5,477 nucleotides of DNA from assembly GCA_023251215.1 (NCBI GenBank), contig JAHEZF010000133.1, positions 1-5,477 on the forward strand. Reading direction: 5' to 3'. The notes beneath the pieces are model-generated. The model was given only the letters and a program-made list of their open reading frames with translations. It had not been told where the DNA came from and did not search any database. Made by a program: the position numbers and the translations under genes. Source of the DNA: Sphingobacteriales bacterium. Lineage in GTDB: Bacteria > Bacteroidota > Bacteroidia > Chitinophagales > Chitinophagaceae. Below are positions 1 to 5,477 of this stretch, piece by piece. Numbering within the stretch: position 1 is the first letter of the stretch; every line of letters starts with the position of its first letter.

Positions 1-56
1 ATCCGGTCCCAGCGGGCAAACATGGTTGATTTACGAACTTCAAAAATTCTTCCCAT
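1..56 (-). CDS. yebC: YebC/TACO1-family protein, N-terminal fragment (runs off the left edge)
   Basis: Reading the minus strand from the ATG at 56-54 gives MGRIFEVRKSTMFARWDR before the window ends in mid-codon. I recognise this as the start of the YebC/PmpR/TACO1 family in its Bacteroidota form, which begins MGR-x-FE-x-RK and leads into a basic helical N-terminal domain. Proteobacterial members instead begin MAGHSKWANIK-like. Family members are about 240 residues long and soluble; they have been described as DNA-binding regulators and, more recently, as ribosome-associated factors that relieve translation stalling, so the exact role here is open. The gene lies downstream of the permease gene on the same strand, but a terminator and a putative promoter separate them, so it is probably transcribed independently. 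Only 18 complete codons are visible; the call rests on this N-terminal signature alone. Confidence 0.75.
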   Translation of the reverse strand, partial: MGRIFEVRKSTMFARWDR

Positions 57-57
57 T

Positions 58-87
58 GTGTTGGTTAATTAGGTATTTGTTGATTAG
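58..87 (-). repeat. Imperfect tandem 15-mer in the yebC-like leader
   Basis: On the minus strand the untranslated leader reads CTAATCAACAAATAC followed directly by CTAATTAACCAACAC, two 15-base copies with 12 identical positions. The second copy ends one base before the ATG. There is no Shine-Dalgarno sequence; the leader is A/C-rich and should be unstructured, which suits initiation in Bacteroidota. It may be a chance duplication with no function. Confidence 0.5.
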
Positions 88-100
88 TTAAATGGGAGTG

Positions 101-108
101 CAAAAGTA
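101..108 (-). promoter_or_regulatory. Putative Bacteroidota-type -7 promoter element for the yebC-like gene
   Basis: The minus strand reads TACTTTTG, an exact match to the TAnnTTTG -7 consensus used by the primary sigma factor of Bacteroidota. Transcription would start around position 94, leaving a leader of roughly 38 bases before the ATG at 56. No clear -33 TTG/TTTG lies at the usual spacing; that stretch is only a T-run (131-127), which belongs to the upstream terminator. The assignment rests on the -7 box and its position. Confidence 0.5.
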
Positions 109-127
109 AGGCAACGAGGATAAATGA

Positions 128-158
128 AAAACCGCCTCGCTTCAGGTGAAACGGTTTT
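128..158 (-). terminator. Intrinsic terminator after the APC permease gene
   Basis: The arms AAAACCG (128-134) and CGGTTTT (152-158) are perfectly complementary over 7 pairs. An inner CCT/AGG helix (135-137 with 144-146) sits above a 5-base bulge. Read on the minus strand, the hairpin begins 20 bases past the permease stop codon and its 3' arm ends in a run of five T (131-127), as in a rho-independent terminator. The opposite direction ends in only four T followed by AA, so it could act weakly both ways. The stem is AT-rich at its base, so efficiency is uncertain. Confidence 0.6.
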
Positions 159-178
159 AAGAATGAACTAAATCTTTT

Positions 179-1696
179 TTATGATGTTGGATTCCTCAAC
201 TTGCTCTTATAGCGGCTGTATCCAAAATAAATTAATAAACCAATTACCAGCCATCCACCCAACCGTGCCCAGTTGGTCCAGCCTAATCCAAATATCATTG
301 CGGTACATACCACAATTCCAAGGATAGCTACTAACCCCACAGCAGGAGTTTTAAATCCTCTTGGTACTTCAGGATGTTTTATTCTCATGATCCAGACTCC
401 TGCACATACGAGGATGAAGGCAAACAAGGTTCCGATACTTGTCATTTCGCCAACAATATCACCGGGAATAAAAGCAGCAAAAGCTCCCACCATTAAGAAA
501 ATGATCCAGTTTGCTTTGTAAGGAGTCCTGTATTTTGAATGAACATCGGAAAATGCTTTTGGCAATAATCCATCACGACTCATGGAAAAGAATACACGGG
601 ATTGACCCAATAACATGACAAGTATCACCGATGAAAAACCTGCAAGAATTGCCACGGTTACAAGGTTGGATAACCACCCGAATTTAGGGACCCAGGCTCC
701 GTTCACCATGCTTCCACTCATGTGTTCAATTGCATACGACACTGATGCTTCTTTTCCATGCGTTCTGAAATCTTCGGTACTGGCAACTCCTGTTAAAACA
801 TAGGAAAACAGAATATACAGAACAGTGCAAATAGCCAGTGAACCCAAAATTCCGATAGGCATATCTTTTTTAGGATTCTTAGCTTCTTGTGCCGTAGTGG
901 AAACAGCATCAAATCCAATGAATGCAAAAAACACAATTCCCGCGGCGCCTAAAATTCCCATGATGCCTCCAAAGTTTGTAGTAATACCGCTATGTGGGTT
1001 GGTGTATGTAGTTGGTTCGGGAATAAATGGATGATGATTTTCCGGCCTGATATAACTCCATCCGATTGCAATAAAGATGAGAACTATGGCGACTTTAAGT
1101 ATAACAATGAAACTATTTACCAATGCTGATCCCTTAGTACCTCTTATTAAAACCATTGTCAGCACCAGTATAATAAAGAGAGCAGGGATATTAATAATGC
1201 CTGTTAAAACCTGTTGTGTAGCAGGGTCAGTAAATTTCTCAAACGGCGAATGGCACCATTCGCCGGGTATACTCGCCCCGAATATTCCTAAGAACTTATT
1301 GAAATATTCACTCCATGCAATACCAACAGTAGCGGCGCCTACACCATATTCCAAAATCAAATCCCACCCTATGATCCAGGCAATAAATTCACCCATGGTT
1401 GCATAACTGTAGGTGTAAGCACTACCGGCTACCGGGATCATAGATGCAAATTCCGCATAACACAATCCTGCAAAAGCGCAACCAATAGCTGCAACAATAA
1501 AACCAATTGTAACTGATGGGCCGGCATGTTGGGCTGCTGCCGCTGCTGTTCTTACAAACAAACCTGCTCCTATGATCGCTCCGATACCAAGGGCAATAAG
1601 ATTGCCAGGGCCTAATGTTCTCTTTAATGTATGTGCACCCTCTGCCTGTGCTTCGCCAAGCAGCACATTGATAGGTTTCTTAACAAATAAACTCAT
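179..1696 (-). CDS. APC-superfamily amino acid permease (cationic amino acid transporter type)
   Basis: This 505-residue inner-membrane protein is predicted to import amino acids, probably by H+ symport or exchange, using the LeuT-like fold. The helix 1 signature GIGAIIGAGLFV is at residues 37-48, giving the unwound glycine-rich substrate site. YAEF (80-83) and PVAGSAYTY (88-96) mark helix 3, GEFIAWIIGWDLILEY (102-117) follows, and helix 6 carries FFAFIGFDAVSTTAQEAKNP (256-275), the hallmark of the CAT/YfnA branch. A later SRVFFSMSRDGLLP block also fits. Length is usual for the CAT-like group, and the protein looks intact with about 12 or more membrane segments. Substrate is not readable from sequence; branched-chain, cationic or broad neutral amino acids are all possible. 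The start lacks a Shine-Dalgarno sequence but sits upstream of all conserved parts. It is divergent from the DAACS symporter gene and followed by its own terminator. Confidence 0.92.
   Translation of the reverse strand: MSLFVKKPINVLLGEAQAEGAHTLKRTLGPGNLIALGIGAIIGAGLFVRTAAAAAQHAGPSVTIGFIVAAIGCAFAGLCYAEFASMIPVAGSAYTYSYATMGEFIAWIIGWDLILEYGVGAATVGIAWSEYFNKFLGIFGASIPGEWCHSPFEKFTDPATQQVLTGIINIPALFIILVLTMVLIRGTKGSALVNSFIVILKVAIVLIFIAIGWSYIRPENHHPFIPEPTTYTNPHSGITTNFGGIMGILGAAGIVFFAFIGFDAVSTTAQEAKNPKKDMPIGILGSLAICTVLYILFSYVLTGVASTEDFRTHGKEASVSYAIEHMSGSMVNGAWVPKFGWLSNLVTVAILAGFSSVILVMLLGQSRVFFSMSRDGLLPKAFSDVHSKYRTPYKANWIIFLMVGAFAAFIPGDIVGEMTSIGTLFAFILVCAGVWIMRIKHPEVPRGFKTPAVGLVAILGIVVCTAMIFGLGWTNWARLGGWLVIGLLIYFGYSRYKSKLRNPTS
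1244..1265. repeat. Perfect 10-bp inverted repeat inside the permease gene
   Basis: CGGCGAATGG (1244-1253) and CCATTCGCCG (1256-1265) are exact reverse complements separated by only CA. The repeat is GC-rich compared with its surroundings and lies in codons 144-151 of the permease, which encode the external-loop residues PGEWCHSP. As RNA it would fold as an 8-pair stem with a 6-base loop. No T-run follows in either direction, so it is not a classical terminator. Confidence 0.7.
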
Positions 1697-1784
1697 GTGT
1701 TGGTTGATTATGGTTTAGAATTATTAGATTCAATCTCGTAAAATAAAGAATAATTCCTTTCTGACCATCAAATCTTTTACAGAA

Positions 1785-1810
1785 TGTTCCAAAGGAATCC
1801 CTTTGGGACA
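1785..1810. promoter_or_regulatory. Inverted repeat in the divergent intergenic region (candidate operator or hairpin)
   Basis: TGTTCCAAAGG (1785-1795) and CCTTTGGGACA (1800-1810) pair over 11 positions, with a single T-G wobble, around the loop AATC. It lies near the middle of the 187-base gap between the divergent permease and symporter genes. No T-run follows on either strand, so it is not an obvious terminator. It could be a dimeric regulator site serving both genes or a hairpin in one of the leaders. Each half contains CCTTTG, resembling part of the Bacteroidota -7 box, but neither strand gives a full TAnnTTTG. The structure is plain; the function is inferred. Confidence 0.45.
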
Positions 1811-1883
1811 GATTTAAAGGACAAAAGTTCAGACAGTCGGTATTTTTTCCGATTTTCGGACTTCTTTATCAAACGTTTGCTGT

Positions 1884-3380
1884 ATGAAAAAGAACCGGCT
1901 GACTGTTTTTATCCTGATTGCCATGATACTTGGAGTCGGCGCCGGGTTTTTAATGAACCAATTTGGCAATGGGAAAAAAATTACATATAGCCCATCGAAA
2001 GACTATACTGGAGCTGATACAATAATATTCAGCGTATCAGGGAAAAAAATCATGCAACCTGTATTTGTTGTAAAAGATTCTTCTGTTTACAAATCCTTAA
2101 AGGGTAGCATGAATGAAAGTTTCTGGCTGGCGGTTTCCAATACTTCAAAAAATTATATCCCGGTAATTATTAGTTCTGGAACCGGGATGAAACTTCAGGG
2201 AATTGCCTCAGCGCCGAAACATGGAACTGCTGTCATTGCTTCCATACAATCTTTTTCAGATAATGTCAAACTCCTCACCACAATTTTCCTTCGGCTCGTT
2301 CAAATGCTCATTGCTCCATTGATTTTTTGCACCCTGGTGGTTGGTATTGCTAAACTTGGCGATCTGAAAACGGTTGGCAGGGTGGGGGGTAAAGCATTAT
2401 TGTGGTTTGTTTCCGCATCGCTGGTGAGTTTGTTGCTCGGTATGTTGCTGGTAAATTTATTTCAACCCGGTCACGCCATTGATCTCAGCAATGCAGATAC
2501 GGCAGGTGCAAAAGAACTGATTGGTAAAACCCAGGAATTTTCCCTGGCAAAATTTGTGGAGCATGTTTTTCCCAAAAGTGTTTTTGAAGCCATGGTGAAT
2601 AATGAGATCCTTCAGATTGTGATCTTCAGTGTCTTCTTTGGCATTGCCGCAACAGCACTGCATGAATATGCAAAACCGGTTATCAAAGGGCTTGATGCAG
2701 CTTCACATATTATTTTAAAAATGGTGGGCTATGTGATGAACTTTGCGCCGCTTGGAGTTTTCGGAGCTATTGCCGCTGTCATTGCCACAAAAGGGTTGGG
2801 TGTATTTAGTTTTTACGGTCAATATCTTTTTTATTTTCTTATCGGCATTGCATTGTTGTGGGCTATCTTGCTGGGGGTCGGAGTTTTAATTTTAAAAAAT
2901 CGTGTTCGTGGATTATTAAAAAGAATTGCCCAGCCACTACTGATCGCTTTCAGCACAACCAGCAGTGAAGCAGTCTTCCCGAAACTGACGGAAGAATTAG
3001 AAAGATTTGGTTGCAAAGACAAGATCGTTGCATTTGTATTGCCATTAGGATATTCATTCAATCTTGATGGCAGCATGATGTACATGACCTTTGCGAGCCT
3101 TGCCATTGCTCAGGCTTATGGTATTCATATGGATTTAGGCACTCAGCTAACTATGTTGCTGGTGCTGATGCTGACCAGTAAGGGAATTGCCGGTGTACCA
3201 AGAGCGGCATTGATAGTAGTGCTGGCTACCTGTTCTATGTTCAAAATCCCTCCGGAGGGTGTAGCACTTATTTTGCCGATTGATCATTTTTGCGATATGT
3301 TCAGGACTATGACCAACGTAGTGGGTAATGCTCTTGCTACAAGTGTGGTGAGTAAATGGGAAGGAGAGTTGGAAGGATAG
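1884..3380 (+). CDS. DAACS-family glutamate/aspartate or dicarboxylate:cation symporter with an extra extracytoplasmic domain
   Basis: This 498-residue inner-membrane elevator-type transporter belongs to the GltP/GltT/DctA family, which couples uptake of acidic amino acids or C4-dicarboxylates to H+ or Na+. Helix 1 is residues 6-24 and helix 2, with FLRLVQMLIAPLIF, starts near 130. The HP1 serine motif TTSSE is at 358-362, the helix 7 motif NLDGS at 393-397, and HP2 reads SKGIAGVPRA (432-441). Helix 8 reads DHFCDMFRTMTNVVGNA (467-483), where D471, R474 and N478 match the substrate-binding Asp, Arg and Asn of archaeal GltPh (D394, R397, N401). The Arg at that position favours an acidic substrate. 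N482 replaces the Asp at a GltPh sodium ligand, as in several bacterial homologues, so H+ coupling is plausible. The family is usually 400-440 residues; the excess is an insertion at about 29-120 between helices 1 and 2. No Shine-Dalgarno is seen; the ATG directly precedes a canonical helix 1, which supports the start. Confidence 0.92.
   Translation: MKKNRLTVFILIAMILGVGAGFLMNQFGNGKKITYSPSKDYTGADTIIFSVSGKKIMQPVFVVKDSSVYKSLKGSMNESFWLAVSNTSKNYIPVIISSGTGMKLQGIASAPKHGTAVIASIQSFSDNVKLLTTIFLRLVQMLIAPLIFCTLVVGIAKLGDLKTVGRVGGKALLWFVSASLVSLLLGMLLVNLFQPGHAIDLSNADTAGAKELIGKTQEFSLAKFVEHVFPKSVFEAMVNNEILQIVIFSVFFGIAATALHEYAKPVIKGLDAASHIILKMVGYVMNFAPLGVFGAIAAVIATKGLGVFSFYGQYLFYFLIGIALLWAILLGVGVLILKNRVRGLLKRIAQPLLIAFSTTSSEAVFPKLTEELERFGCKDKIVAFVLPLGYSFNLDGSMMYMTFASLAIAQAYGIHMDLGTQLTMLLVLMLTSKGIAGVPRAALIVVLATCSMFKIPPEGVALILPIDHFCDMFRTMTNVVGNALATSVVSKWEGELEG
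1968..2243 (+). other. Region encoding the inserted periplasmic domain of the DAACS symporter (about residues 29-120)
   Basis: In ordinary DAACS proteins a short external loop joins helices 1 and 2; here about 90 residues lie between them. The part ITYSPSKDYTGADTIIFSVS (33-52) closely resembles the closing strands of bacterial Ig/cadherin-like repeats, usually written YtPn-dy-GtDtf-ytvs. SAPKHGTAVIAS (109-120) resembles the opening of such a repeat (ap-HGtv). The order is therefore opening half after closing half, the reverse of a normal repeat, which fits either two partial repeats or a permuted fold. The middle (56-108) is beta-prone and polar, with WLAVSN and YIPVIISSG. By family topology this loop faces the periplasm. 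The insertion is plainly visible; the Ig-like assignment is an inference from short motifs. Confidence 0.55.
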
Positions 3381-3386
3381 ATGAAG

Positions 3387-3401
3387 GATGATGGATGGAT
3401 G
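3387..3401. repeat. Short GATG tandem tract after the symporter gene
   Basis: Three consecutive GATG units (3390-3401) preceded by GAT form a purine-rich simple-sequence tract just after the symporter stop codon. It lies within a longer G/A-rich stretch at 3374-3412 with further GATG units. It is the first of several low-complexity tracts in this 166-base spacer. No hairpin followed by a T-run is seen, so no intrinsic terminator can be assigned to the symporter gene. Confidence 0.5.
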
Positions 3402-3416
3402 GCAGATGACGGTTGA

Positions 3417-3451
3417 TAGTAATTAGTAATTAGGAATTGGGAATTAGGAAT
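3417..3451. repeat. Heptamer tandem repeat, consensus TAGGAAT, five copies
   Basis: The units are TAGTAAT, TAGTAAT, TAGGAAT, TGGGAAT and TAGGAAT, followed by a decaying copy TAGGGGA to 3458. All are in strict 7-base register. The tract is non-coding and lies between the symporter gene and the DedA gene. It resembles the short tandem heptamers known in intergenic regions of some bacteria, notably cyanobacteria. Function is unknown; copy number may change by replication slippage. Confidence 0.8.
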
Positions 3452-3510
3452 TAGGGGAAGTTTAAAAGAAGTACAAAAGCCGGAGACAAAAAAATAATTA
3501 CAGAATAAAA

Positions 3511-3547
3511 AATATTCAATATTCAATATTCAATTTTAAATTTTAAA
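3511..3547. repeat. Second heptamer array abutting the DedA start codon
   Basis: AATATTC occurs three times (3511-3531), followed in the same 7-base register by AATTTTA twice (3532-3545), then AA, whose second base is the A of the DedA ATG. The array therefore fills the place where a ribosome binding site would be. It is purely A/T apart from one C per AATATTC unit and should be unstructured, as suits Shine-Dalgarno-independent initiation. A gain or loss of units would alter this leader without touching the coding sequence. Confidence 0.8.
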
Positions 3548-4212
3548 TGGATAAAGGATTTATTCAGCAATTTATTGAGTGGATCATTCATTACGGCGGA
3601 CTCTATGTTTTGCTGCTGATCATATTTGCCGAAACGGGTTTGTTCATCGGCTTTTTATTTCCCGGCGATTCATTGCTGTTTGCTGCCGGTATTTATGTGG
3701 ACGACCTGGCCAAAGAATTTTTTGATGTGCACTGGAGTATCATCATGATCATGGTCATGATTGCTTCCATACTGGGCAATATGGCAGGCTACTGGTTTGG
3801 ATATAAAACCGGTCCTTTGCTTTATGAACGAAGAGACACCTGGCTGTTCAAAAGAAAGCATTTGGTCCGTGCTAAAAAATTTTATGATAAATATGGGAAG
3901 CCAACCATTTTCTTTGCCAAATTTCTTCCCTTCATCAGAACTTTTGCTCCCATCGTAGCCGGGATGGTGAAAATGAACAAGACATTTTTTTCTTTTTACA
4001 ATATTATAGGCAGCGTATGCTGGGTGGCGTCTATGATGCTGGGAGGGCATTTTTTAAATGAGTGGGCGAAAACAAAATTTGGTTTTGAACTTAAAGATCA
4101 TATTGAAGCGATTACGATCGGTATTGTGCTGGTGACAACATTGCCGGTGTTGTATAAAATATTTTTTCGCAGAAAAGAAACTGAAAATGAACCGCCTGCT
4201 TCAAACGTATAA
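3547..4212 (+). CDS. DedA-family (VTT/SNARE-associated domain) inner-membrane protein
   Basis: This 221-residue protein has the full DedA core. ETGLFIGFLFPGDSLLFAAG is at residues 29-48, GNMAGYWFGYKTGP at 77-90, and WLFKRKHLVRAKKFYDKYG at 99-117. Then come FFAKFLPFIRTFAPIVAGM (122-140) and YNIIGSVCWV (151-160). E29 and D41 have the same 12-residue spacing as the acidic pair needed for function in Escherichia coli YqjA. K125 and R131 fall where that protein has two essential arginines, so the first is a Lys here. Family members include undecaprenyl-phosphate and other lipid transporters or scramblases, and have been linked to membrane potential, envelope integrity and drug or pH tolerance. Substrate cannot be assigned. 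Length is typical and the C-terminus is a short charged tail. The ATG starts at the end of a heptamer array with no Shine-Dalgarno. The MFS gene follows after 5 bases, suggesting an operon. Confidence 0.92.
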   Translation: MDKGFIQQFIEWIIHYGGLYVLLLIIFAETGLFIGFLFPGDSLLFAAGIYVDDLAKEFFDVHWSIIMIMVMIASILGNMAGYWFGYKTGPLLYERRDTWLFKRKHLVRAKKFYDKYGKPTIFFAKFLPFIRTFAPIVAGMVKMNKTFFSFYNIIGSVCWVASMMLGGHFLNEWAKTKFGFELKDHIEAITIGIVLVTTLPVLYKIFFRRKETENEPPASNV

Positions 4213-4217
4213 ATGAT

Positions 4218-5468
4218 ATGCAGCAAAACCGTTCCAATTCTATTTTCAACATTACTGTGATCGTTGCAGCGCTTGGTTATTTTGTAGATATCTATGACCT
4301 GCTTTTATTCACCATTGTTAAAGCGCCAAGTTTACGCAGCATTGGTTCAACAGATGCTACGATGCTTGCAGACAGCACTAAGGTCATCAACTGGCAAATG
4401 GTTGGCTTGTTGATCGGCGGCATTATCTGGGGAGTGCTGGGTGATAAAAAAGGAAGGCTTTCGGTTTTATTTGGCTCCATCATTTTATATTCCATTGCAA
4501 ATTTTATAACAGGCTATGTTCATACAGTGGATCAATATGCATGGTGCCGTTTTGCTGCGGGTCTTGGCCTCGCTGGTGAATTGGGTGCAGGCATTACACT
4601 GGTCAGTGAGTTAATGCCCAAAAGTAAAAGAGGCATCGGCACTTCCATGGTAGCGGGTATCGGCCTCAGCGGCGCAGTGGCAGCTTATTTCACATACCAG
4701 TTTACTAATGACTGGCGATTGTGTTATAAGATCGGCGGAGGTCTTGGCGTCTTGTTATTGTTCCTGCGCATCGCGGTAGCGGAGTCCGGTATGTTTAAAC
4801 AGGTGAGGCAACAAAATGTTTCGAGAGGAAATTTTTTTATGTTTTTTACCAATGCAAAACGTTTCAGGAAATATATTCTTGCCATACTGATCGGTTTACC
4901 TACCTGGTATGTCATCGGCATCGTGGTAAACCAGAGTGATAAGTTTGCCGGTAAACTATATGGGAGCACCACCCTTGATTCGGGCCGGTCCATTATGTTT
5001 GCTTATGCAGCGATTGCATTGGGTGATATTGCAGTTGGATTCATCTGCCAGTATTTTAAAAGCCGGAAAAAAGGATTGCTGCTGTATTATTTTCTTTGTA
5101 TAGCCTCATTGATTTTGTTTTTCAGCAACTTCAATAATTCTGATGCAAGAATGTACACCGTTTGCGCTATGGTGGGATTCAGCACGGGCTTCTGGGCTAT
5201 TTTTATTACAATGGGTGCTGAACAATTCGGGACAAATCTTCGTGCAACTGCGGCTACCACTATTCCGAATATGGTGAGGGGAGCGCTGCCATTGATCAAC
5301 TTAATGTTCCTGAATCTTTTTCAAAAAAACTGGGGATGGCCGCTTATTAAAAGCGGCATTATTACCGGAATTATTGTAATGGCAGTTACTTTGATCGCTT
5401 TTTATTTTACCGAAGAAACCTATCATAAGGATCTGGATTACCTGGAGACTGAAGAATTGTTGCCTTAA
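4218..5468 (+). CDS. Major facilitator superfamily transporter (ProP/metabolite:H+ symporter-like)
   Basis: This 416-residue protein has about 12 predicted membrane helices in two halves, with a central cytoplasmic loop near 189-217. The loop 2-3 motif A is clear: GGIIWGVLGDKKGRLSVLFG (67-86), with D76, G79 and R80. Helix 4 carries CRFAAGLGLAGELGAG (110-125), followed by SELMPKSKRG (130-139); this pattern is typical of the sugar/organic acid/osmolyte:H+ symporter branches. GYFVDIYDL (20-28) in helix 1 places D24 and D27 where related aromatic-acid carriers have charged residues. A degenerate second motif A (GDIAVGFICQYFKSRKKG, 269-286) marks the second half. The C-terminus ends ETYHKDLDYLE. 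Substrate is not readable; a solute/H+ symporter or an exporter is possible. The chosen ATG lies 5 bases after the DedA stop; an ATG at 4213 is out of frame. No Shine-Dalgarno is visible, so translation may be coupled to the DedA gene. Confidence 0.88.
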   Translation: MQQNRSNSIFNITVIVAALGYFVDIYDLLLFTIVKAPSLRSIGSTDATMLADSTKVINWQMVGLLIGGIIWGVLGDKKGRLSVLFGSIILYSIANFITGYVHTVDQYAWCRFAAGLGLAGELGAGITLVSELMPKSKRGIGTSMVAGIGLSGAVAAYFTYQFTNDWRLCYKIGGGLGVLLLFLRIAVAESGMFKQVRQQNVSRGNFFMFFTNAKRFRKYILAILIGLPTWYVIGIVVNQSDKFAGKLYGSTTLDSGRSIMFAYAAIALGDIAVGFICQYFKSRKKGLLLYYFLCIASLILFFSNFNNSDARMYTVCAMVGFSTGFWAIFITMGAEQFGTNLRATAATTIPNMVRGALPLINLMFLNLFQKNWGWPLIKSGIITGIIVMAVTLIAFYFTEETYHKDLDYLETEELLP

Positions 5469-5477
5469 AGCCAAGCC

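Noticed and set aside
1762..1829. Three TTTG boxes on the minus strand (AAGATTTG, TTCCTTTG, AACTTTTG) as permease promoters
   Set aside because: Each misses one of the conserved TA bases and none has a TTG at the usual -33 spacing, so no promoter can be chosen.
1870..1879. Perfect palindrome CAAACGTTTG just upstream of the DAACS symporter ATG
   Set aside because: A 10-base palindrome is expected several times by chance in 5 kb. Its AACGTTTG half misses the TAnnTTTG consensus and is too close to the ATG for a normal leader.
1784..1990. 68-codon plus-strand reading frame overlapping the symporter start
   Set aside because: It spans the intergenic palindrome and overlaps the conserved helix 1 of the symporter in another frame; its translation resembles no protein domain.
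3284..3526. 80-codon minus-strand reading frame across the repeat-rich spacer
   Set aside because: Its translation is largely repeat-derived low-complexity sequence and the antisense of the symporter C-terminus, with no recognisable domain.
3670..4050. 126-codon minus-strand reading frame opposite the DedA gene
   Set aside because: It lies entirely antisense to the strongly conserved DedA core, and its His/Lys-rich translation looks like a shadow of membrane-protein codons.
4213..4260. Short frame from the ATG at 4213 as an alternative MFS start or a leader peptide
   Set aside because: It is out of frame with the MFS gene and ends after about 15 codons; nothing suggests it is a regulated leader peptide.
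5339..5357. Inverted repeat GCCGCTT / AAGCGGC near the end of the MFS gene, as a possible terminator
   Set aside because: It lies more than 100 bases before the stop codon inside conserved coding sequence, and no T-run follows it.

Overview
The window looks like a piece of a Bacteroidota chromosome, most likely a member of the Chitinophagaceae or a close relative. Three things point there. The partial gene at the left edge starts with MGRIFEVRKSTMFARWDR, the N-terminus I associate with YebC/TACO1 proteins of that phylum. Its upstream region carries TACTTTTG, a match to the Bacteroidota -7 promoter element TAnnTTTG. None of the five start codons has a Shine-Dalgarno sequence, which is typical of the phylum. 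The placement rests on recognition by eye, not on a search.

Layout, left to right: (1) 1-56, minus strand, first codons of a yebC-like gene, with a leader and putative promoter at 57-108. (2) 128-158, an intrinsic terminator for the next gene. (3) 179-1696, minus strand, an APC-superfamily amino acid permease of the cationic amino acid transporter type. (4) 1697-1883, a divergent intergenic region with an 11-pair inverted repeat near its middle. (5) 1884-3380, plus strand, a glutamate/aspartate/dicarboxylate:cation symporter of the DAACS (GltP/GltT/DctA) family, with about 90 extra residues between membrane helices 1 and 2. (6) 3381-3546, a gene-free spacer rich in short tandem repeats, mainly heptamers, the last of which runs into the next start codon. 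(7) 3547-4212, a DedA/VTT-domain membrane protein. (8) 4218-5468, a major facilitator superfamily (MFS) transporter that starts 5 bases after the DedA stop and is probably co-transcribed with it.

All four complete genes encode polytopic inner-membrane proteins, and two are probable amino acid or acidic-solute importers transcribed divergently. That suggests a small uptake cluster, but nothing in the sequence proves shared regulation. I see no tRNA, rRNA, CRISPR array, insertion sequence or phage gene.

Most of the window is ordinary transporter content. The most unusual items are the extracytoplasmic insertion in the DAACS symporter, which carries Ig/cadherin-like repeat signatures in apparently permuted order, and the heptamer arrays in the spacer before the DedA gene. 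I found no convincing evidence of a wholly new multi-gene system.
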